This document shows, piece by piece, positions 17,763-24,409 of a DNA stretch of 43,446 bases. The notes below the pieces were generated by a model. It made no database searches, had not been told where the DNA came from, and saw only the letters and a list, made by a program, of their open reading frames with translations. This stretch comes from Bradyrhizobium sp. (GTDB taxonomy: Bacteria; Pseudomonadota; Alphaproteobacteria; Rhizobiales; Xanthobacteraceae). A program made the position numbers and the translations under genes. The DNA lies in assembly GCF_030654605.1 (NCBI RefSeq), contig NZ_JAURXB010000178.1, positions 1-43,446 of the forward strand, read 5' to 3'. Position 1 is the stretch's first letter. The number at the start of each line of letters is the position of its first letter.

Positions 17763-18197
17763 TTACTTACCCTCCCCTTGAGGGGGAGGGTCGCCTACCC
17801 CGACGATGCCTTGCATCGTCTGGGGTAGGCGGGGTGGGGTGACAGTGATGAGGTCGTGGATGGTCTCAAGCACAGCGTCGGTCCTGCTCATCACATCGTT
17901 GTTCCAAAATCGTATCACTCGATAGCCTTCCGATTGCAGCCAGCGCGTCCTGATATCGTCGCGGCGAAGCCCCTCATCATCTCCGTGCTGCGATCCATCG
18001 ACCTCGACGATGAGCCGTTCCGCGGGACAGGCGAAATCGGCAATGTAGGGTCCGATGACCACCTGCCTCCTGAAATGACTTCCCTTCACTTCCAGTCTTC
18101 GCAAATGCCGCCAGAGAATTTGCTCGGCGGTCGTTGTGTTTGCGCGCAGCCGGTTTGCTGTTTTGCGCTTGAAGTCGCTGATTGGCTTCCTTGCCAT
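17763..18197 (-). CDS. DUF559 endonuclease-like protein, bracketed by inverted repeats
   Basis: A 144-aa protein of the DUF559 family, which has a Vsr-like PD-(D/E)XK fold. The start at 18197 ([10 protein letters not shown]) is chosen over an upstream ATG at 18236, which lies inside the repeat. The core shows [11 protein letters not shown] (23-33), FRRQ (42-45), YIADFACP with D54, [10 protein letters not shown] with E65 and D67 as metal-binding residues, and [12 protein letters not shown] (91-102). From about residue 119 the protein ([16 protein letters not shown]...) is encoded by the left repeat itself. It sits between glyQ and glyS, an unusual place, with one repeat copy on each side in opposite orientation. 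Substrate and role are unknown. Confidence 0.85.
   Translation of the reverse strand: MARKPISDFKRKTANRLRANTTTAEQILWRHLRRLEVKGSHFRRQVVIGPYIADFACPAERLIVEVDGSQHGDDEGLRRDDIRTRWLQSEGYRVIRFWNNDVMSRTDAVLETIHDLITVTPPRLPQTMQGIVGVGDPPPQGEGK
17768..17846 (+). repeat. Palindromic repeat flanking the DUF559 gene (left copy)
   Basis: The outer part ACCCTCCCCT-TG-AGGGGGAGGGTCGC is followed by an individual centre hairpin (CTACCCC, then GACGATGC/GCATCGTC, then GGGGTAG) and the closing arm GCGGGGTGGGGTGACAGTG. The outer arms match the right copy at 18206-18270 in inverted orientation; the centres differ. It overlaps the 3' end of the DUF559 gene and supplies the glyS ribosome site. Confidence 0.9.
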
Positions 18198-18205
18198 ATC
18201 GCTAC

Positions 18206-18270
18206 CACTTTCACCCCACCCCGCTCGCCCATGCATGGGCGAGCGACCCTCCCCCTCCAGGGGAGGGTAA
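18206..18270 (-). repeat. Palindromic repeat flanking the DUF559 gene (right copy, inverted)
   Basis: Read on the minus strand it is ACCCTCCCCT-GG-AGGGGGAGGGTCG, then the perfect 20-bp palindrome CTCGCCCATGCATGGGCGAG, then CGGGGTGGGGTGAAAGTG. The arms are nearly identical to the left copy and the centre is unrelated. It fills the gap between the glyQ stop and the DUF559 start. Confidence 0.9.
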
Positions 18271-18273
18271 AAA

Positions 18274-19206
18274 TCACGCCGCCCTGCCCGCTTCGGTATG
18301 CACCCAGGCTTCGCCGCAGGCTTTGGCCAGTTCGCGCACGCGCATGATGTAGCTCTGGCGCTCGGTCACCGAGATCACGCCGCGGGCGTCGAGCAGGTTG
18401 AAGGCGTGGCTGGCCTTGATGCACTGGTCGAAGGCCGGAAGCGCCATCTGGTGCGCTTCGCGCTTGCCGTCTTTCCATCCGGCGTCGAGATATTTCCTGC
18501 AGGCTTCCTCGGCCATGGAAAATTGCCTGAACAGCATGTCGGCGTCGGAGTGTTCAAAATTGTGCCGCGAATATTCCTGCTCGGCCTGCAGGAAGACATC
18601 GCCGTAGGTCACTTTTTCGGCGCCCTCGCGGCCATTGAAATTGAGATCGTAGACGCGGTCGACGCCCTGCACATACATCGCAAGGCGCTCCAGCCCGTAA
18701 GTCAGTTCGCCGGCGACCGGCGAACATTCGACGCCGGCGACCTGCTGGAAATAAGTGAACTGGCTGACTTCCATGCCGTCGCACCAGCATTCCCAGCCGA
18801 GCCCCCAGGCGCCCAGCGTCGGGCTTTCCCAGTCGTCCTCGACAAAGCGGATGTCGTGCAGCGCGGAGTCGATGCCGATCGCGGCGAGCGACTTCAGATA
18901 GAGCTCCTGCAGGTCCGGCGGCGACGGCTTGATGATCACCTGGAACTGGTAATAGTGCTGCAGCCGGTTGGGATTTTCACCGTAGCGGCCGTCCTTCGGC
19001 CGGCGCGAGGGCTGCACATAAGCGGCCTTCCACGGCCGCGGCCCCAGCGCGCGCAGCGTGGTGGCCGGATGGAAGGTGCCGGCGCCCATTTCCATGTCAT
19101 AGGGCTGCAGGATCACGCAGCCCTGATCGGCCCAGAACCGCTGCAGAGCCAGAATAAAGCCCTGGAACGAGCGTTCCGGGCGCATGTGGGCGGGAATGGC
19201 GTCCAT
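18274..19206 (-). CDS. glyQ: Glycyl-tRNA synthetase, alpha subunit
   Basis: This is the catalytic class II subunit that activates glycine and charges tRNA-Gly together with GlyS. The 310-aa protein carries [17 protein letters not shown] near the N-terminus, [20 protein letters not shown], the motif 2 region [36 protein letters not shown], and the motif 3 region [12 protein letters not shown]. It is complete and standard in length. A weak ribosome site precedes the ATG. In most bacteria glyQ and glyS are adjacent; here the DUF559 gene and its repeats separate them by about 510 bp. Confidence 0.98.
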   Translation of the reverse strand: MDAIPAHMRPERSFQGFILALQRFWADQGCVILQPYDMEMGAGTFHPATTLRALGPRPWKAAYVQPSRRPKDGRYGENPNRLQHYYQFQVIIKPSPPDLQELYLKSLAAIGIDSALHDIRFVEDDWESPTLGAWGLGWECWCDGMEVSQFTYFQQVAGVECSPVAGELTYGLERLAMYVQGVDRVYDLNFNGREGAEKVTYGDVFLQAEQEYSRHNFEHSDADMLFRQFSMAEEACRKYLDAGWKDGKREAHQMALPAFDQCIKASHAFNLLDARGVISVTERQSYIMRVRELAKACGEAWVHTEAGRAA

Positions 19207-19490
19207 CGTCAGAATCGGTCTCGCGAGGGGGTCTGAGAAGAGCGCGGACCGTATCGGCGGGGAAGCGGGGAATCAAGGCAATCCCGGGAACCCCGGGGCG
19301 GCCAAACGATTAGCCTTCCGAGCAATGGCGCGCCGGAGTTCGTGATCGATCTCGATGGGATCGTGAACGCAAGGCCCTGAAGCGTCCGTTACAACGAACT
19401 GTCCTCCAGGCTTGCTCGCCGGTCCTCAAGGGTGGTGCCCCACCCGAGGCCGGCGCAAGTGTTTTTTGGGGGGTAGCCACGCTACAGCGG
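19207..19490. other. Gene-free leader upstream of glyQ
   Basis: No T-box, glycine riboswitch or other known RNA was recognised. The minus strand has open text ending HCSEG that I suspect recurs in related genomes as a spurious ORF. A loose inverted repeat (GTTCGTGATC ... GATCGTGAAC, 19337-19367) and a long G run at 19463-19475 are visible. Confidence 0.4.
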
Positions 19491-19618
19491 CGTTCCCCGG
19501 ATGCTGCGCAGCGCGCAGCGATGCGCTGCTGATCCGGGGTCCACACATCCCCACCGACATCATGGGTCCCGGCTTTGCGGAGCAGCGTTGCACGCTGCAC
19601 CGCGTCCGGGACACGAGG
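19491..19618. repeat. Long-hairpin intergenic repeat, family R (copy 2, inverted)
   Basis: The right end GCACCGCGTCCGGGACACGA is the complement of the left end of the copy at 15498. The element includes GGGTCCCGGC and GGAGCAGCGTTGCACGCTGC, with a mirrored GTTCCCCGGATGCTGCGCAG at the left. It lies downstream of the 70-aa gene on the minus strand. Confidence 0.8.
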
Positions 19619-19631
19619 GTCTTTGGCTACA

Positions 19632-19844
19632 TCACCCCGGCCGGTAGGCGCCGGTGGCGGGATCCCGCCGCAGCGTCGGAATGTCGTTGACACTGACGGT
19701 CTCGGCGACCCGTGCCAGCCGCGCCTCTTCCAATTCCCGGTTGACCCGCTTGGCGGTACGGTACGCCCAGCGGACCACGGCCAGACTACCCAGGGCGCCA
19801 GCAAATGCGATCAGCGGTGGCATCGGTCGATCCTCGTCGTTCAT
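19632..19844 (-). CDS. Small conserved protein, one N-terminal TM
   Basis: A 70-aa protein with an N-terminal hydrophobic segment (PPLIAFAGALGSLAVVRWAY, about 9-28), then a charged helix (AKRVNRELEEARLARVAE, 31-48) and the tail SVNDIPTLRRDPATGAYRPG. The C-terminal DPxTGxYRP phrase is recognisable from small membrane-associated proteins of Rhizobiales that have no assigned function. It lies 87 bp downstream of the S49 peptidase gene on the same strand and is probably co-transcribed with it. I do not assign a function. Confidence 0.8.
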   Translation of the reverse strand: MNDEDRPMPPLIAFAGALGSLAVVRWAYRTAKRVNRELEEARLARVAETVSVNDIPTLRRDPATGAYRPG

Positions 19845-19931
19845 TAGTCAGCCCCTGACGACAGTCTCGCGCAAGCAGGCCCCGGCCGCAATCGCATTGT
19901 CCGGGGCCAAATGGCGCGGGGCATTCCGTCT

Positions 19932-20843
19932 TCAGAACCCAAATTTGGCCCAAATTGCCCTTGTCTCCAGCGCGGAAATCAGTTCGTCCGGCAGCCCGCC
20001 GACACCTTCCAGCGACGCCAGGGCTCCGGCGCCGGCCGATTTGCGGCCCAGCAGGCCGGACAACATTCCGCCGGGGGGCGCCACCACCGGCGTCAGCACC
20101 TTGTCGCCGTAGCGGGCGCGCAGCGTCGAGCGCAGGTCGCCGATGGCGTCGGCGAGGCCGAGCGAAACCGAGCTTTCGCCGGCCCAGTATTCGCCCGAGA
20201 ACAGCACGTCGTCGGCGCCCTTCAGGCGGCTGCCACGGCTCTCTTTGACCAGCGCGATGAAGATAGCGTGGATCTCGCGCTGCAAGGCCTTCACCCGCGC
20301 GACGTCATCGGGGTTTTCCGGCAGGAACGGATCGAGCATCGCCTTGTGGGCGCCGGCCGTATACAGCCGCCGCTCGACGCCGATCTTTCTGATCAGCTCC
20401 TGAAAGCCGAAGGTGCCGCCGACCACGCCGATCGAGCCCAGGATCGATGAAGGATCGCAAAAAATCTCGTCACCCGCGCAGGCGATCATGTAGCCGCCGG
20501 ACGCCGCCACATCCTCGACGAACACCAGCACCAGCAATTTCTTTTCCGCTGCGAGTTGCCGGATCCGCAGGTAAATCTGTCGTGATTGCACCGGCGATCC
20601 GCCGGGCGAATTGATCACCAGCGCCACCGCCTTGGCATGCTTCATGGCAAAGGCGCGCTCCAGCGTCCTGGCAACGCCGGCCAGCGACATGCCCGGCCGC
20701 AGCGGTGTCACCGCGCCGATCACACCGGACAGCCGCACCACCGGCACGACGGCCGCCCCTCGCCGCAGACGCGCCGGAACCAGTTGCATCAGCCGGTCGA
20801 TCACAACAGCGATACCGCCGCGTGTTTCCGTTGGTTCGGTCAT
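19932..20843 (-). CDS. S49 family serine peptidase (SppA/SohB-like)
   Basis: A 303-aa peptidase of the clan using a Ser-Lys dyad, which degrades signal peptides or membrane fragments. The ClpP/crotonase-like fold is visible: VPVVRLSGVIG (34-43), ALVINSPGGSPVQS (74-87), and the nucleophile S115 in VEDVAASGGYMIAC. Then GSIGVVGGTFGF (136-147) and the candidate general base K167 in AGAHKAMLDPF. No clear signal peptide precedes the domain, but a mildly hydrophobic N-terminus could associate with the membrane. This is the short, single-domain form. The ATG follows an A/T-rich leader containing TTAC-N7-TTAA. Confidence 0.93.
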   Translation of the reverse strand: MTEPTETRGGIAVVIDRLMQLVPARLRRGAAVVPVVRLSGVIGAVTPLRPGMSLAGVARTLERAFAMKHAKAVALVINSPGGSPVQSRQIYLRIRQLAAEKKLLVLVFVEDVAASGGYMIACAGDEIFCDPSSILGSIGVVGGTFGFQELIRKIGVERRLYTAGAHKAMLDPFLPENPDDVARVKALQREIHAIFIALVKESRGSRLKGADDVLFSGEYWAGESSVSLGLADAIGDLRSTLRARYGDKVLTPVVAPPGGMLSGLLGRKSAGAGALASLEGVGGLPDELISALETRAIWAKFGF

Positions 20844-20954
20844 GCGTTTACCTCAAAGTTAACCATATTTTATCATGCCGATGTCATTGCAGGGGCTGGA
20901 ACGCCGTTGGCTTTGTGCTGGTTATCAGGCTGCAACGGTGCAGTGGAGAAAGAC

Positions 20955-21053
20955 ATGAAGATCTATCTGCTGGTGATGCTGATTGGCGCACTTTTGACGG
21001 CGATTCACTTTACTTCGGCGCCGGATCAACGCTCGGAAACGCTTCCGCAGTAG
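20955..21053 (+). CDS. 32-aa single-pass membrane peptide
   Basis: The peptide MKIYLLVMLIGALLTAIHFT followed by SAPDQRSETLPQ has one membrane helix and a short polar tail. GGAGAAAG lies 4-11 nt before the ATG, a strong ribosome site for so short a frame. It is divergent from the S49 peptidase gene. Small proteins of this build occur in Bradyrhizobium. No function is proposed, and it could be missed by automated callers. Confidence 0.6.
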   Translation: MKIYLLVMLIGALLTAIHFTSAPDQRSETLPQ

Positions 21054-21085
21054 TGCTCAAAGCTTGAGCAACCGAGACCGCACTA

Positions 21086-21886
21086 TCAGGGTATTGCCAA
21101 CGGCAGTACCCCCTTCCCCGTCAGGATAGCCTGTACCCCCTTATCGGGCACCGCTGATTCATCATTGAGCATCAGGCCGGCCAGGATTTGCGTCGGCGCC
21201 TTGCCGCCCTTGACCGCGCGAACCACCACACGAATCGCAGGTCTTGCGGCGTCGCCGTGAACCGGCAGGATCGCGAGACTCCCGAAGCCGCGATCCAGCG
21301 CCGCCAGCACCTCCGCAATTGCGTCGGCGCGCCAGATCAAACTCAGCACACCGCCGGACTTCAGGATCCGCCGTGCCGCATGGATCCAGCTTTCCAGCGT
21401 CGAGGCATCCGCCACATGGGCCAGTGCCTTGTCCGGCGAGGCGCGGTGCCTGAAGGCATCGTTGAACGGCGGATTCGTCAATACGACGTCGACGCTGTCG
21501 GGTCCAAGCCCGACGCCGGCAAACGCCGCGGCGGTGGACGCCACATCCAGCACGATGGTCTCGGCCGCGATCGCATTGGCGGCGGCATTTTCCCGTGCCA
21601 GCCCCGCGAGACCGGCATCGATCTCGACCAGCACGAGTTTTATGCCGGCCACGCGGCTGGCAACCGCGAGCCCCGCGGCACCGACGCCGGCGCCGAATTC
21701 AACCACGCGATGACCAGGGCGAGCCGGCGTCGCCGCAGCCAGCAGCATGGCGTCATGGCCGGCGCGGTGGCCGGATCGCGGCTGACGCAGCCGCAATTGT
21801 CCGCCGAGAAAGGCATCCTCGGTGACGTCTTGCGGCAAGGCTTTCCCGGTCAAGGCAGTCTCGGTCAAGGTCTTGGCGGAATCAGT
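21086..21886 (-). CDS. N6-adenine methyltransferase, TrmN6-like
   Basis: A 266-aa Rossmann-fold methyltransferase. The SAM-binding loop is VVEFGAGVGAAGLAVA (62-77), the acidic residue after strand 2 is in LVLVEIDAG (85-93), and the catalytic motif is VVLTNPPFND (135-144). NPPF/Y motifs methylate amino groups of bases; the closest family is the tRNA1(Val) A37 N6-methyltransferase (TrmN6/YfiC). The conserved N-terminus DAFLGGQLRLRQPRSGHRAG supports this. The ATG at 21886 overlaps the DUF2007 stop codon at 21882, implying coupled translation, so I prefer it to an ATG at 21919. Confidence 0.88.
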   Translation of the reverse strand, partial: TDSAKTLTETALTGKALPQDVTEDAFLGGQLRLRQPRSGHRAGHDAMLLAAATPARPGHRVVEFGAGVGAAGLAVASRVAGIKLVLVEIDAGLAGLARENAAANAIAAETIVLDVASTAAAFAGVGLGPDSVDVVLTNPPFNDAFRHRASPDKALAHVADASTLESWIHAARRILKSGGVLSLIWRADAIAEVLAALDRGFGSLAILPVHGDAARPAIRVVVRAVKGGKAPTQILAGLMLNDESAVPDKGVQAILTGKGVLPLAIP

Positions 21887-22109
21887 CATCGGCCCGCAGC
21901 TCGTGGGCGAGGCCGGCATCGCTGAGGATCTGCCGCGCCTCGCGGTGATCGTCCTCGTGGACCAGAATGCGGCGCGGCAGCATGCCGATCGAGCCTTCGA
22001 GCACGCTCATGTTCTGGTCCAGCACCAGATGGTGGATACGGGCGCCGTCGAGCAGCGCGCCGACCGCCGAAACCAGCACGATATCGTTGGTCCGAACCAG
22101 TTCCCGCAA
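21882..22109 (-). CDS. DUF2007 family protein
   Basis: A 75-aa protein of the DUF2007 (putative signal-transducing) family: MRELVRTNDIVLVSAVGALL at the N-terminus, then HHLVLDQNMSVLEGSIGMLPRRILVHEDDH. The fold resembles PII-like small alpha/beta domains, but the function is unknown. The start is TTG at 22109, strongly supported by AAGGAG 8 nt upstream. The 3' end overlaps the TrmN6-like gene. It is divergent from the polyprenyl synthase gene, with 146-158 bp between, which should hold both promoters. Confidence 0.88.
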   Translation of the reverse strand: MRELVRTNDIVLVSAVGALLDGARIHHLVLDQNMSVLEGSIGMLPRRILVHEDDHREARQILSDAGLAHELRADD

Positions 22110-22267
22110 TTGTGGCGCTCCTTTGCCGATCCGCTGCAGGGTGGCCGGGGGCGTGTCAACCGCTACCTGGCCTTTACCTGCACTCCAGCGGCCCTTGCCG
22201 CATACGACAGCAGTTTCTATTGTTATAGCTCAAAGGTAGTCCGAATTGGGCAAATGTGGAGACCAGC

Positions 22268-23278
22268 GTGGCGGTTATTGTACCCTTCGAGAGCCCATCG
22301 AACGCGACGATAGATGAGCTGGTCGGGCTCGTCGCCGCCGACATGGAGCGGGTCAACGCGACGATCCTGTCGCGGACCGGCTCGGAAGTGACCATGATCC
22401 CGGAGGTCGCCAACCACCTGATTTCCTCGGGCGGCAAACGGCTGCGCCCGATGCTGACGCTGGCGATGGCCAACCTCACCGGCTATTCCGGCGACGGCCA
22501 TATCAAGCTCGCCGCCGCGGTCGAGTTCATGCATACCGCCACGCTGCTGCATGACGACGTGGTCGACGAAAGCGAGCTCCGGCGCGGCAAATTGTCCGCG
22601 CGCATGCTGTGGGGCAACGAGGCCAGCGTGCTGGTCGGCGACTTCCTGCTCGGCCAGGCGTTCCGGATGATGGTCGAGGTCGGCTCGCTGCGCGCGCTCG
22701 ATATCCTGTCATCGGCCGCGGCCACCATTGCCGAAGGCGAAGTGATGCAGCTGGCGGCGGCGAAGAATACCGCCACCACCGAGGACGAATATCTCGCCGT
22801 GATCCGCGGCAAGACCGCCGAGCTGTTCGCCGCCGCCTGCGAGGTCGGCCCCGTGATCGCCAACCGCCCGAAGGCGGAACAGACCGCCTGCCGCTCGGTC
22901 GGCATGAATCTCGGCATCGCCTTCCAGCTGGTGGACGACGTACTGGATTACGGCGGCAAGGCCGCAAAGCTCGGCAAGAACATCGGCGACGATTTCCGCG
23001 AAGGCAAGATCACGCTGCCGGTGGTGCTGGCGTTCCGCCGCGGCAACGACAGTGAGCGCGCGTTCTGGGTCAAGGCGCTGGAGCGCGGCGAAATCGCCGA
23101 GGGAGATCTCGATCACGCCATCGGGCTGATGGCCAAGCATCGCGCGCTGGAAGACACCATCAACCGCGCCCAGCATTACGGCGCGATGGCGGTCGATGCG
23201 CTGGCGCTGTTCCCGGCCTCGCCGATGAAGACCGCGCTGGAGCAGGTGGTGGCATTCTGTTTGGCGAGGTCGCATTAG
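22268..23278 (+). CDS. ispB: Trans-polyprenyl diphosphate synthase (octa/decaprenyl)
   Basis: It elongates farnesyl diphosphate with IPP to the side chain of ubiquinone. It is 336 aa from GTG at 22268, which has GGAG 6 nt upstream. An in-frame ATG at 22256 has a poorer ribosome site. Motifs: SSGGKRLRPML (53-63), first aspartate-rich LLHDDVVDE (93-101), RRGK, and second aspartate-rich QLVDDVLDYGG (220-230) with GKNIGDDFREGKITLP. Chain length is set upstream of the first motif by small residues (EFMHTA), consistent with a long product. Q-10 is usual in this group, so decaprenyl is likely, but sequence alone does not fix it. ispE lies downstream in convergent orientation. Confidence 0.95.
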   Translation: MAVIVPFESPSNATIDELVGLVAADMERVNATILSRTGSEVTMIPEVANHLISSGGKRLRPMLTLAMANLTGYSGDGHIKLAAAVEFMHTATLLHDDVVDESELRRGKLSARMLWGNEASVLVGDFLLGQAFRMMVEVGSLRALDILSSAAATIAEGEVMQLAAAKNTATTEDEYLAVIRGKTAELFAAACEVGPVIANRPKAEQTACRSVGMNLGIAFQLVDDVLDYGGKAAKLGKNIGDDFREGKITLPVVLAFRRGNDSERAFWVKALERGEIAEGDLDHAIGLMAKHRALEDTINRAQHYGAMAVDALALFPASPMKTALEQVVAFCLARSH

Positions 23279-23310
23279 CGACCATGCCGTAGGGTAGCTC
23301 GGACAGCGTG

Positions 23311-23446
23311 CCGGATGGTTCGAGACGCGCGCGGACAGCGCAAGCGCTGTCCGGAAGACGCGCTCCTCACCATGAGGCAATTTTCATTGCCGCACATTCA
23401 GGAGCCCGGCGAAGCGCAGCGAAGACGGGCGTCTCGAAGGATGGCA
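23311..23446. repeat. Intergenic repeat, family S (copy 1)
   Basis: Ends CCGGATGGTTCGAGACG and CGTCTCGAAGGATGG are inverted. Within lie CGGACAGCGCAAGCGCTGTCCG (a 10-bp hairpin) and CTCACCATGAGG. It fills the convergent gap between the polyprenyl synthase and ispE, where it could act as a terminator. Related copies are at 31700-31797 and 33450-33564. Confidence 0.8.
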
Positions 23447-23461
23447 GCGGGCGTGGTCGAG

Positions 23462-24358
23462 CTAACTCAGGATGCCCGCATGCACCCACCAGCCGGGATG
23501 GTCGGTCTGGATCTGCTGCGCCGCGCGCCTGGCGTCGGCGGTGTTCTCGTAGATCGCAAAGCAGGTCGCGCCCGATCCCGACATCCGCACCAGCCAGGCG
23601 CCGTTGCTGGCGCTGAGTGCTGCGAGCACTTCGCCGATCACGGGTTGAATGCGCATGGCCGGCTCTTCGAGATCGTTGGAAACGGCGGCGAGCGCTTCGA
23701 CCCAGTCTTCGAGCGACGCGCCGTCCTCGGGCCAGCCCGGCGTCCGCAGCACGTCGGTGGCGCCGACCAGTAGCTGGCCGTTGCGCAGGCCGAGCGCCTT
23801 GAACACATCGGCGGTGGCGACGGGAACGCGCGGATTGACCATCACGCAGGGCATCTTCGGCAGGCTCAGCGGCATCAGGGTTTCGCCGACCCCGGTCATG
23901 ACGCAGGCGTTGGAGTTGAGGCATACCGGCACGTCGGCGCCGGTCAGCCGCGCCACCTCGATCAGGCGGGGATCGTCGAGCGCAAGGCCGTTGGCTTGCG
24001 CCAAGAGCCGCAGGGCGGCTGCGGCATCCGCCGAACCGCCGCCGATACCGGCGGCAACCGGCAGCATTTTGTCGAGGGTGAAATCGCCGAGCACGAGGCC
24101 CGGCACGCGCTCGGAGAGCAGCTGCGCCGCCTTGAACACCAGATTGTCTTCAGGCTCGCCGCAGGCCTGCGCCAGCGGCCCTGACGTCGCGAGATGGAGG
24201 CCGGCGCCCGGCGTCAGGCTCAGGCTGTCGGCGCAATCGGCGAACGCCACCACGCTTTCGAGGTCGTGATAGCCATCGACGCGCCGCCCGACCACCCGCA
24301 GGGTCAGGTTGACCTTGGCACGCCCCTCTTGAATCAACTCTTGCATTAACGCCGGCAT
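23462..24358 (-). CDS. ispE: 4-diphosphocytidyl-2-C-methyl-D-erythritol kinase
   Basis: This is the fourth enzyme of the MEP isoprenoid pathway, phosphorylating CDP-methylerythritol with ATP. It is a GHMP kinase of 298 aa from ATG at 24358; an ATG at 24346 is also possible, and an upstream TTG at 24391 is unlikely. The catalytic lysine is in RAKVNLTLRV near the N-terminus. VDGYHDLESVV follows. The ATP loop is PVAAGIGGGSADAAAAL (100-116), the catalytic Asp is in LTGADVPVCL, and the substrate end is VRMSGSGATCF. It starts about 50 bp after the TPR gene's stop codon and is probably co-transcribed with it. Confidence 0.95.
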   Translation of the reverse strand: MPALMQELIQEGRAKVNLTLRVVGRRVDGYHDLESVVAFADCADSLSLTPGAGLHLATSGPLAQACGEPEDNLVFKAAQLLSERVPGLVLGDFTLDKMLPVAAGIGGGSADAAAALRLLAQANGLALDDPRLIEVARLTGADVPVCLNSNACVMTGVGETLMPLSLPKMPCVMVNPRVPVATADVFKALGLRNGQLLVGATDVLRTPGWPEDGASLEDWVEALAAVSNDLEEPAMRIQPVIGEVLAALSASNGAWLVRMSGSGATCFAIYENTADARRAAQQIQTDHPGWWVHAGILS

Positions 24359-24409
24359 AACCGACCCAGCCCTTCGATCAGCCGTGCTCAACCGCGCACT
24401 AACCGCGCT

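Noticed and set aside
19310..19804. 164-aa minus-strand frame downstream of the 70-aa gene
   Set aside because: It crosses repeat family R and overlaps the better-supported 70-aa gene.
20848..20862. CtrA-like site TTAC-N7-TTAA before the S49 gene
   Set aside because: One half is mismatched and it lies within 20 bp of the start codon, where it would be in the leader; chance is likely in A/T-rich DNA.
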